From JBBAGE01 sp041655055 (lineage in GTDB: Bacteria > Pseudomonadota > Alphaproteobacteria > Rhodobacterales > Rhodobacteraceae), in NCBI GenBank assembly GCA_041655055.1, contig JBBAGE010000089.1:1-9960 (forward strand): a stretch of DNA of 9,960 bases, given 5' to 3'. This document shows, in pieces, positions 1 through 5,571 of the stretch (within the stretch, counting starts at the first letter, position 1; each line of letters opens with the position of its first letter). The translations under genes were made by a program, and so were the position numbers. The notes below the pieces were generated by a model, which was not told where the DNA came from, did not search any database, and worked only from the letters and a program-made list of their open reading frames with translations.

Positions 1-518
1 GGGCAATTACCCGGCAATTGAAAAGCTATGCGCGCAAGGGCGGCGATACGCTGCAACCCATGGATATCAAGGAATCCGTCAATAATGCCCTATCAATGAT
101 GGAACCGCAATTGCGCCGGCGCACGGTTGAAATCACCTGCGTGATGCCGCGCGAACCGGTGATGGTAATGGGCGACCGGATGCGGCTGGAACAGGTGCTG
201 ATCAACCTGCTGCGCAATGCGCTTGATGCGACCAAGACCACCGAAAATCCCAGCGTGGAAATTCTGGTCTCGGGGGGGGAAACCGCAATCGTGACCGTTC
301 GTGATAATGGCGAAGGGATTGCCAATCTGGATGCCCTGTTCGAGCCGTTCTATACTACCAAATCGCCGGGCGACGGCGTTGGCTTGGGGCTTGCGATTTC
401 CTCGGGGATCGTGAACGACCTTGGCGGGCGCCTGATGGCGCATGACGAACAAGAGGGGGGGGCGGTATTCGAAGTCTCGCTTCCCATATTGAAGACGACG
501 GCTCTGGCTGCCGAATGA
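1..518 (+). CDS. dctB: C4-dicarboxylate-type sensor histidine kinase, C-terminal fragment (DctB-like)
   Basis: The reading frame is already open at the window edge, so this is the 3' end of a longer gene; the first in-frame residues seen are AITRQLKSYARKGG. What remains is the linker after the dimerisation helix plus a full HATPase_c domain. The N box reads RLEQVLINLLRNALDATK, the G1 box DNGEGI, the F box FEPFYTTK and the G2 box GVGLGLAIS. Kinases of this family autophosphorylate a histidine and pass the phosphate to a partner regulator. The histidine itself and the periplasmic sensor domain lie outside the window. The TGA is followed 18 bp later by the DctD-like regulator on the same strand, the classic dctBD order, and the fragment resembles DctB C-termini (QL-S-ARK then a short linker into the ATPase domain). 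The ligand cannot be read from this portion. Other kinases of the NtrB/DctB group are possible, so the symbol rests on the partner. Confidence 0.8.
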   Translation, partial: AITRQLKSYARKGGDTLQPMDIKESVNNALSMMEPQLRRRTVEITCVMPREPVMVMGDRMRLEQVLINLLRNALDATKTTENPSVEILVSGGETAIVTVRDNGEGIANLDALFEPFYTTKSPGDGVGLGLAISSGIVNDLGGRLMAHDEQEGGAVFEVSLPILKTTALAAE

Positions 519-536
519 AGCGAAAGGATGTGGGCG

Positions 537-1871
537 ATGGCTACCGCAATGAAAATCGCAATCGTCGATGATGAACAGGATATGCGTCAGTCGATCAGCC
601 AATGGCTGGCGCTTTCGGGTTTTGACACCGAAACATTTTCCTGCGCCGAAGAAGCGCTCAAGGCGCTTGGCGCGGATTATCCCGGGGTGGTGGTCAGCGA
701 TATCCGCATGCCCGGCATCGACGGGATGCAGTTTTTGAAAAAACTGATGAGCGTGGACAGCACCCTGCCGGTGATCATGATCACCGGCCATGGCGATGTG
801 CCGATGGCGGTCGAAGCGATGCGGGTGGGGGCGTTCGATTTTCTGGAAAAGCCCTTTAACCCCGACCGGATGACCGAACTGGCGAAAAAAGCCACGGCCA
901 ACCGGCGGCTGACGCTTGATAACCGGGCGCTGCGGCGTGAATTGTCGGATGGGTCGGGGCTGATGAAAAAGCTGATCGGCACCTCGCCGGTGATGGAACG
1001 GCTGCGTGAAGATATTCTTGATCTGGGGCAGGCCGACGGGCATGTGCTGATCGATGGCGAAACCGGCACGGGGAAAACGCTGGCCGCCCATGCGCTGCAT
1101 GCCGTGGGCGCGCGGGGCGGGCGCAAATTCGTGGTTTTCGCCTGCGCGGGTCGCGACGAAGATGCGCTGGCCCGCCGGCTGTTTGGCCCGGTGGACGAAG
1201 GCAGCGCGGAACTGCCGCTGATCGAAGAGGCCCGGGGGGGCACGCTGGTGCTTGAAGGGATCGAGGCTTTGCCCCAGACGCTGCAAGCGCGGCTTCTCGA
1301 TTGGATCAATGCGCAAGGCACGCCGCCTGAAACCCGGATCATCGCGATCTGCAACCTGCAAGAACAGGGCCGAACCTGCGAAAGCGCGCTGCGGCCCGAT
1401 CTTTATTACCGGCTGGCGGCGATGAAAATCACCCTGCCGCCGCTGCGCGCGCGGGGCGAAGATATTTTGACGCTGTTCACCCGGCTGTCGGAACAATTCG
1501 CCGAAGAATACGGCTGCCCCGCCCCCGAGATTTCCGCGCAAGAGGCGGCGCAACTGCTGCAGGCGCCATGGCCGGGCAATATCCGCCAGCTCATCAATGT
1601 GGCCGAACGCGCGGTGCTGCAAAACCGGCGGGGATCGGGCTCGATCGCGTCGCTTTTGATGGCCGATAGCGATGAAAACGACACGACGATGACGACCGAG
1701 GGCAAGCCGCTCAAGGAATATGTCGAGGCGTTTGAACGTATGCTGATCGACAATACCATGCGCCGGCACAAGGGTTCGATCGTCAATGTGATGGATGAAT
1801 TATGCCTGCCGCGCCGCACATTGAACGAAAAAATGGCGAAATATAATCTTTCGCGGTCGGATTATCTGTGA
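537..1871 (+). CDS. dctD: DctD-like response regulator of NtrC architecture lacking the GAFTGA loop
   Basis: The 444-aa protein has three domains: a receiver, an AAA+ domain and a Fis-type HTH. In the receiver (about 5-120), D55 is the phosphoacceptor in SDIRMPG, with T83 and K105. The AAA+ domain (about 143-370) has Walker A GETGTGKT at 174-181, an arginine-finger region RPDLYYRL at 286-293 and WPGNIRQL at 345-352. The HTH (about 412-438) ends in LPRRTLNEKMAKYNLSRSD, a DctD-like signature. Two features are odd. Between LFG (215-217) and GGTL the usual sigma54-contacting GAFTGA loop is missing and the stretch is about 5 residues short. The Walker B segment reads GGTLVLEGI where GGTLFLDEI is expected. 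It probably cannot activate sigma54 RNA polymerase in the canonical way. ATG 537 was chosen because GAAAGG (522-527) lies 9 nt upstream; the ATG at 528 abuts that site, and 552 is a further option. It lies 18 bp after the kinase, probably in one operon. Confidence 0.85.
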   Translation: MATAMKIAIVDDEQDMRQSISQWLALSGFDTETFSCAEEALKALGADYPGVVVSDIRMPGIDGMQFLKKLMSVDSTLPVIMITGHGDVPMAVEAMRVGAFDFLEKPFNPDRMTELAKKATANRRLTLDNRALRRELSDGSGLMKKLIGTSPVMERLREDILDLGQADGHVLIDGETGTGKTLAAHALHAVGARGGRKFVVFACAGRDEDALARRLFGPVDEGSAELPLIEEARGGTLVLEGIEALPQTLQARLLDWINAQGTPPETRIIAICNLQEQGRTCESALRPDLYYRLAAMKITLPPLRARGEDILTLFTRLSEQFAEEYGCPAPEISAQEAAQLLQAPWPGNIRQLINVAERAVLQNRRGSGSIASLLMADSDENDTTMTTEGKPLKEYVEAFERMLIDNTMRRHKGSIVNVMDELCLPRRTLNEKMAKYNLSRSDYL

Positions 1872-1880
1872 TTCGGTCCC

Positions 1881-1924
1881 GGCCCGCTGCGCCGGGCCAG
1901 GTGCCCTTTGCGGGCGCCAATTTT
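1881..1924 (+). terminator. Putative terminator after dctBD (two adjacent hairpins)
   Basis: Two GC-rich stem-loops follow the DctD stop codon by 9 bp. The first pairs GGCCCG (1881-1886) with CGGGCC (1893-1898) around a 6-nt loop. The second pairs GGTGCCC (1900-1906) with GGGCGCC (1912-1918) around TTTGC, with one G-U pair, and is followed by AATTTT (1919-1924). The second has the shape of an intrinsic terminator with a short T run. It would separate dctBD from the rne leader. Confidence 0.6.
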
Positions 1925-1944
1925 ACCTGAATCGATTTTGGCCA

Positions 1945-1974
1945 TTGTAATTGCGCGGGTTTCGCACTTATGTT
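1945..1974 (+). promoter_or_regulatory. rne: Candidate promoter for the rne leader
   Basis: TTGTAA (1945-1950) and TATGTT (1969-1974) each match four of six positions of the sigma70-type -35 and -10 consensus, with an 18-nt spacer. It lies just after the dctBD terminator, in a locally AT-richer stretch. If used, the transcript would start near 1981 and carry a leader of about 380 nt before rne. Match quality is modest and no other evidence supports it. Confidence 0.3.
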
Positions 1975-2045
1975 GCACGATACATAGCGACGCCGCATGC
2001 GCTGCAATGTATTCGAAGATTTTCTGGCCGACCGGGCGCGGTGCT

Positions 2046-2067
2046 GGCGTAATAATATGGTTACGCC
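2046..2067 (+). promoter_or_regulatory. Stem-loop in the rne leader
   Basis: GGCGTAA (2046-2052) pairs perfectly with TTACGCC (2061-2067) around the 8-nt loop TAATATGG. A competing outer pairing of CTGGCG (2044-2049) with CGCCAG (2078-2083) is possible, so the region could switch between two forms. AU-rich single-stranded loops are typical RNase E targets, which makes this loop a candidate processing or sensing site; that is inference. Confidence 0.45.
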
Positions 2068-2132
2068 CCCGTCCTTTCGCCAGACCGACATGCCGCAAGG
2101 TATGACTGAACAGCCGCAAGGCACCAAATGCC

Positions 2133-2158
2133 GCCCGCAGCCAGCATTCTGGCCGGGC
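2133..2158 (+). promoter_or_regulatory. Bulged 10-bp stem-loop in the rne leader
   Basis: GCCCG (2133-2137) pairs with CGGGC (2154-2158). After a 2-nt CA bulge on the 5' side, GCCAG (2140-2144) pairs with CTGGC (2149-2153) around the tetraloop CATT. All ten pairs are Watson-Crick. No T run follows, so it is a structural element rather than a terminator. Confidence 0.5.
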
Positions 2159-2204
2159 ATTGAACGGATGCCGCGCCTGGCGTGAGCATCGGAGAAGAAA
2201 CGCG

Positions 2205-2417
2205 ATGAAACGCGCAGAGCAGTCAGAAAACCCAGTCCCGGCCCAAAGGGCCGCGGGCCGGTTTTTGGCATATGCGCTGCCTTCAGTCGCCCTTACAGAA
2301 CATCGCCAACTGCCTGTCCGCCCCCATGGGAGGGCGCGCCTTTTGCGATGCCGAGAGTATTCATGGCAAAGAAAATGCTTATCGACGCCACCCATCCCGA
2401 GGAAACGCGGGTTGTAG
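2205..2417 (+). CDS. Possible upstream ORF in the rne leader (70 codons)
   Basis: ATG 2205 is preceded by GGAGAA (2191-2196) at 8-nt spacing, one of the best ribosome binding sites in the window. The predicted peptide starts MKRAEQSENPVPAQRAAG. The frame passes through the terminator hairpin at 2238-2266 and ends at 2417, 54 nt inside rne in a different frame. The last codons include rare AGG, AGA and TTA, and the peptide matches no family I recognise. A stable protein is therefore doubtful. A translated leader that keeps the hairpin open or competes with rne initiation is the more sensible reading. Chance occurrence remains quite possible. Confidence 0.25.
   Translation: MKRAEQSENPVPAQRAAGRFLAYALPSVALTEHRQLPVRPHGRARLLRCREYSWQRKCLSTPPIPRKRGL
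2238..2266 (+). terminator. Intrinsic terminator-like hairpin inside the rne leader
   Basis: CCGGCCC (2238-2244) pairs with GGGCCGG (2255-2261) and is followed directly by TTTTT (2262-2266). AAAA at 2227-2230 just upstream could extend the structure towards the T run. The 10-nt loop contains GGGCC (2248-2252), which can instead pair with GGCCC (2240-2244) around an AAA triloop and so break the terminator stem. It lies 96 nt before the rne ATG on the same strand and no gene ends just upstream. It therefore either ends a small RNA or attenuates rne. Confidence 0.6.
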
Positions 2418-5197
2418 TGGTCGATGGAAACAAGGTCGAGGATTTCGACTTTGAATCTGAAAACAAACGCCAGCTTGCTGGCAATATCTATCTGGCAAAA
2501 GTAACGCGGGTCGAACCCTCGCTTCAGGCGGCCTTTGTCGATTATGGCGGCAACCGGCACGGCTTTCTGGCCTTTTCGGAAATTCACCCCGATTATTACC
2601 AGATCCCGGTGGCCGACCGCGAAGCGCTGATGGCCGAAGAACGCGCCTATGCGCAGGCGATGCAGGACGAAGAGGACAAGCCAAGGCGCACCCGTTCGCG
2701 CCAACGTCCCCGCGCGCAGGCCGAAGATCTGCAAAGCGATGATGCGGTCGAAAGCCGCGAGGCCTCGATCCCCGGTATGGATATCGTCGATCTCGACGAT
2801 ACGCCTGATAATGGCACCGATGACGAGGGCATGTCGCCCGCCTATCTGGTGCCGGAAACGCCGGTTGAAACACCCGCCGCCGATGAAAGCGACGAGGATG
2901 GCAATGACACCGATAGCGCCGATGACATCACCGATGTGAACGATAGCGACACCGATAACGATAGCGATGACGAAATCGAATCGGTCGCCGAAGAAGATAT
3001 CCACGATGAAATCAGTCAGCCGCGCAAACCACGCCCGCGCCGCTATAAAATTCAGGAAGTGATCAAGGTTCGCCAGATCCTGTTGGTCCAGGTGGTCAAG
3101 GAAGAACGCGGCAACAAGGGCGCGGCGCTGACCACCTATCTGTCGCTTGCGGGGCGCTATTGCGTGCTCATGCCCAATACGGCGCGCGGCGGCGGCATCA
3201 GCCGCAAGATCACCAACCCGGTTGACCGCAAGAAACTGAAAGAAATCGCGCAGGAAATCGATGTGCCCGATGGCGCAGGGCTGATCGTGCGCACTGCCGG
3301 CGCGCAGCGCACCAAATCCGAGATCAAGCGCGACTATGAATATCTGCAGCGGATGTGGGAACAGATCCGTGAATTGACCCTGCGTTCGATCGCGCCCGCC
3401 AAGATTTATGAAGAAGGCGATCTGATCAAACGTTCGATCCGCGATCTTTATAACAAGGATATCGACGAAGTGATCGTCGAAGGCGCGGCCGGTTATCGCA
3501 CGGCCAAAGACTTCATGAAGATGATCATGCCTTCGCATGCCAAGAACGTCATCAATTACAACGAAGGTCTGCCGCTTTTTGCCCGCTATCAGGTTGAAAG
3601 CTATCTCAGCTCGATGTTCAATCCGGTGGTGCAGCTCAAATCCGGCGGCTATATCGTGATCGGCATCACCGAGGCGCTTGTGGCTGTCGATGTGAACTCG
3701 GGCCGCGCCACCAAAGAGGGATCGATCGAAGAAACGGCCCTGAAAACCAACCTCGAAGCCGCCGAGGAAGTGGCCCGCCAGATGCGTTTGCGCGACTTGG
3801 CCGGGCTGATCGTCATCGATTTCATCGATATGGACGAGCGGCGCAACAATCTGGCCGTCGAAAAGCGGCTGAAGGAAAAGCTGAAAACCGATCGCGCGCG
3901 CATTCAGGTGGGCCGCATTTCCGGTTTTGGCCTGCTGGAAATGAGCCGCCAGCGTCTGCGCCCCGGCATGTTGGAGGCCACGACCCAGCCCTGCAACCAT
4001 TGCCACGGCACCGGGCTGATCCGTTCGGATGATAACCTCGGCCTGACGATCCTGCGCCAGCTTGAGGAAGAGGGCACGCGCCGCCGTTCGCGCGAAGTGT
4101 TGTTGAAAGCGCCGGTGGGGATCATCAATTTCCTGATCAATAACAAACGCGAAAATATTGCCCAGATTGAAGCGCGCTATGGCATGGCTGTCCGGCTCGA
4201 AGCCGATCCGTTCCTGATCACGCCTGATTTCTCGATCGAGAAATTCAAGACCGCGACCCGCGTCGTGGCCGAGGCCCCGTCGCATATCGTTTCGGTCGAT
4301 CTGTCGCTGATGGATCAGATCGACGATGCCGCCGCCCAGGACGAGGATGAGGCCGATACCGACGAGGTCGAAGAAGCCGAGGCCGCAGCCCAGCCCGCCC
4401 CCAATGGGGATGAGGGCGATCAGGCACCGCGTAAACGCCGCCGTCGCCGTCGCCGCCGCAAATCCGGCAGCGATGACAATGGTATGCACGCCGGTGACGA
4501 CACCACCAACGGCGAGGACGACGACAGCGCCAGCGACGAAGCCGACACCCCGGTCGAGGCTCCGGCACCTGTCGAGGCTCCGACACCTGTGGTTGATGCT
4601 GCGGATGTGACAGGGCAACCCGAGCCGGCTGCCGAAGCGGTGGCCGAGTCTGAGGCCCCCGCGCCCAAACCCACGCGCAGCCGCACCCGGACCCGTAAAA
4701 CGCCGGTGAAAGCAGATGCCCCCGCCGAAGTGGTGGCAGAGGCCCCGGCCGAACCTGCCGCATCGGATACGGTCGGCGATCAGCCCGAGGCAGCGCCCGC
4801 CGAGGATGCGCCCGCGGCCAAAGCGCCCGTGCGCAAACGCACCACCCGCGCCCGCGCCACGAAACCGGCAGTCACCGAGGAAGCGGCTACAGATGCCGCC
4901 CCTGCGGATACGGCCGAAAAACCGGCCAAAGCGCCTGCCAAGCCGCGCGCCCCACGAAAACCGCGCGCGAGCACCGCTGCGGCAAAGGCCGAGACAGCGC
5001 CCGCGACGCAAACCGAGCCTGCCCCGGCACCCGAGGCCACGTCTGAACCCGCCCCGGCACCTGAACCGGCACCCGAACCGGCAGCAACGGCAGAGCCTGC
5101 CTCGGAACCGGCACGCCAGCCCGAACTGGCCGAAACCGAGGCAGACACACCGGATAATGCACCCAAGAAAACCGGCTGGTGGTCCACCTCCAGCTAA
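2363..5197 (+). CDS. rne: Ribonuclease E
   Basis: This 944-aa endoribonuclease cuts single-stranded AU-rich RNA and organises mRNA decay and rRNA/tRNA processing at the degradosome. The N-terminus MAKKMLIDATHPEETRVVV leads into an S1 fold (from about 35) that contains GNIYLAKVTRVEPSLQAAFV. It is interrupted at about 95-222 by an acidic Asp/Glu-rich insertion, resumes at YKIQEVIKVRQILLVQVVKE and is followed by the 5' sensor and catalytic regions. Metal-binding aspartates are D443 (VAVDVNSGR) and D486 (VIDFIDMDE). The zinc-link cysteines are C544 and C547 (CNHCHGTG). After about 650 the chain is disordered, with a basic tract RKRRRRRRRRK at 690-700, Ala/Pro/Glu repeats with basic islands, and a GWW-containing terminus. 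The start at 2363 was chosen over 2348 because GAGAG (2353-2357) sits 5 nt upstream and family members begin MAKKMLIDA. The long leader suggests post-transcriptional control. Confidence 0.97.
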   Translation: MAKKMLIDATHPEETRVVVVDGNKVEDFDFESENKRQLAGNIYLAKVTRVEPSLQAAFVDYGGNRHGFLAFSEIHPDYYQIPVADREALMAEERAYAQAMQDEEDKPRRTRSRQRPRAQAEDLQSDDAVESREASIPGMDIVDLDDTPDNGTDDEGMSPAYLVPETPVETPAADESDEDGNDTDSADDITDVNDSDTDNDSDDEIESVAEEDIHDEISQPRKPRPRRYKIQEVIKVRQILLVQVVKEERGNKGAALTTYLSLAGRYCVLMPNTARGGGISRKITNPVDRKKLKEIAQEIDVPDGAGLIVRTAGAQRTKSEIKRDYEYLQRMWEQIRELTLRSIAPAKIYEEGDLIKRSIRDLYNKDIDEVIVEGAAGYRTAKDFMKMIMPSHAKNVINYNEGLPLFARYQVESYLSSMFNPVVQLKSGGYIVIGITEALVAVDVNSGRATKEGSIEETALKTNLEAAEEVARQMRLRDLAGLIVIDFIDMDERRNNLAVEKRLKEKLKTDRARIQVGRISGFGLLEMSRQRLRPGMLEATTQPCNHCHGTGLIRSDDNLGLTILRQLEEEGTRRRSREVLLKAPVGIINFLINNKRENIAQIEARYGMAVRLEADPFLITPDFSIEKFKTATRVVAEAPSHIVSVDLSLMDQIDDAAAQDEDEADTDEVEEAEAAAQPAPNGDEGDQAPRKRRRRRRRRKSGSDDNGMHAGDDTTNGEDDDSASDEADTPVEAPAPVEAPTPVVDAADVTGQPEPAAEAVAESEAPAPKPTRSRTRTRKTPVKADAPAEVVAEAPAEPAASDTVGDQPEAAPAEDAPAAKAPVRKRTTRARATKPAVTEEAATDAAPADTAEKPAKAPAKPRAPRKPRASTAAAKAETAPATQTEPAPAPEATSEPAPAPEPAPEPAATAEPASEPARQPELAETEADTPDNAPKKTGWWSTSS
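4553..4588 (+). repeat. 18-nt tandem duplication inside rne
   Basis: Two adjacent 18-nt units (4553-4570 and 4571-4588) differ by one base and encode VEAPAP and VEAPTP in the disordered C-terminal half of RNase E. The pattern fits slippage-driven expansion of a spacer. Confidence 0.7.
5015..5074 (+). repeat. 30-nt imperfect tandem repeat inside rne
   Basis: Units at 5015-5044 and 5045-5074 encode EPAPAPEATS and EPAPAPEPAP, and degenerate EPA-type copies continue to about 5112. They lie in the low-complexity tail just before the terminal GWW segment, and probably act as a flexible, length-variable linker. Confidence 0.6.
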
Positions 5198-5215
5198 GAT
5201 TTTCGGCACATTAAT

Positions 5216-5245
5216 ATCGGGCGGCGGGTTATCCTGCCGCCCGAT
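5216..5245. terminator. Hairpin between convergent rne and tusA-like gene, likely bidirectional terminator
   Basis: ATCGGGCGGC (5216-5225) pairs perfectly with GCCGCCCGAT (5236-5245). Inside, GGG (5226-5228) pairs with CCT (5233-5235) including one G-U, giving 13 pairs closed by the loop TTAT. It lies 18 bp after the rne stop and 6 bp from the tusA stop. No clean T run follows on either strand, so it may also serve mainly as a 3' RNA-stabilising structure. Confidence 0.7.
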
Positions 5246-5251
5246 CCTTGT

Positions 5252-5467
5252 CTAACCTTTGCGAATCACGAATTCGGGCGCGGCAATCCGCAAGATCTCA
5301 TGACCGTTTTGCGCACAAAAATGCGGCAGATCGATCAACGCCATCGGATCATCCGCCAGCACCCGCAGCACGGCACCCGGCGCCATTGCCGCCAGCGCCT
5401 TGCGCGCGCGCAATACCGGCAGCGGACAAAGCAGCGACAGCGCATCTATTTCGACATCTGCAATCAT
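5252..5467 (-). CDS. TusA-like sulfur carrier protein
   Basis: The 71-aa product has the TusA (SirA/YeeD) fold signature. It starts MIADVEIDALSLLCPLPVLR, with the CPxP motif at residues 14-17 and C14 as the presumed persulfide-carrying cysteine. RARKAL follows, then a strand GAVLRVLADDP and IDLPHFCAQNGHEIL. Family members relay sulfur as a protein persulfide to tRNA thiolation, molybdenum cofactor or sulfur oxidation systems; which one applies here cannot be read. C51 is a second cysteine in the usual PxFC position of several family members. Its length matches the family. The ATG at 5467 was chosen because the core starts directly after it; its ribosome binding site is weak. An upstream in-frame ATG ending at 5509, with AAGG nearby, would add 14 residues. 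The gene runs divergently from ccdA and convergently with rne. Confidence 0.88.
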   Translation of the reverse strand: MIADVEIDALSLLCPLPVLRARKALAAMAPGAVLRVLADDPMALIDLPHFCAQNGHEILRIAAPEFVIRKG

Positions 5468-5513
5468 TTTGGCAGTTTTAACCCAGTCGTAACCCCTGTC
5501 CACCAACATGTGA

Positions 5514-5541
5514 CCTTGCGCCACGTGACCTTGGCGCAAGG
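5514..5541. promoter_or_regulatory. Operator-like inverted repeat between tusA-like gene and ccdA
   Basis: CCTTGCGCCA (5514-5523) and TGGCGCAAGG (5532-5541) are perfect inverted copies separated by 8 bp. The octamer TGACCTTG also recurs directly at 5511 and 5526. The repeat lies within the 104-bp divergent intergenic region and overlaps the -35 of the candidate ccdA promoter, a position suited to a dimeric regulator. No known binding-site family is recognised. A hairpin in the RNA is an alternative. Confidence 0.5.
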
Positions 5542-5553
5542 GCGGGGTATCAG
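5525..5553 (+). promoter_or_regulatory. Candidate ccdA promoter
   Basis: GTGACC (5525-5530) and TATCAG (5548-5553) are separated by 17 nt, each with four matches to the sigma70-type consensus. Initiation near 5560 would leave a very short leader that barely includes the AGGGGG ribosome binding site. The call is tentative. Confidence 0.25.
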
Positions 5554-5571
5554 GGCGAAAAGGGGGCGTTC

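Larger units (their letters stand above)
1975..2362 (+). promoter_or_regulatory. Long structured leader of rne, or a separate small RNA ending at 2266
   Basis: This stretch between the dctBD terminator and the RNase E start has no convincing conserved gene, but it is rich in local secondary structure. A 7-bp stem lies at 2046-2067, a 10-bp bulged stem at 2133-2158 and a terminator-like hairpin with T5 at 2238-2266. The 9-nt word GCCGCAAGG occurs at 2092-2100 and 2113-2121, and GAAACGCG at 2197-2204 and 2207-2214. Long rne leaders that mediate autoregulation by RNase E are known in enterobacteria; a similar role here is inference. The alternative is an independent small RNA of about 285 nt (roughly 1981-2266). 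It has none of the recognisable cores of RNase P RNA, tmRNA or SRP RNA. Confidence 0.45.

Noticed and set aside
93..1769. A 558-codon minus-strand open frame opposite dctB and dctD
   Set aside because: It is basic, His/Arg/Gln-rich sequence without domains, fully explained as the reverse complement of the two sense genes.
1997..2185. 62-codon plus-strand ORF in the rne leader starting MRCNVFEDFLADRARCW
   Set aside because: The codon third positions are moderately GC-rich, but there is no ribosome binding site, no recognised family, and the frame overlaps the two leader hairpins. RNA structure explains the region better.
1975..2266. Possible housekeeping RNA (RNase P RNA, tmRNA, SRP RNA, 6S RNA)
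   Set aside because: None of the conserved cores of the first three could be found, and the stems do not form the long rod with a central bubble expected of 6S RNA.
2319..2344. Hairpin CGCCC/GGGCG followed shortly by TTTT just before rne
   Set aside because: The stem is only 5 bp with an 8-nt loop, and CGCC separates it from the T run. It is too weak to call a terminator next to the stronger one at 2238-2266.
1862..5209. A 1115-codon open frame on the minus strand opposite the whole of rne and its leader
   Set aside because: Its translation is Gly/Arg/Phe/Cys/His-rich low-complexity sequence with no recognisable domain, while the opposite strand encodes unmistakable RNase E. Such frames arise from GC-biased codon use and acidic or Ala-rich codons read backwards. 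Its exceptional length is noted, but nothing supports translation.
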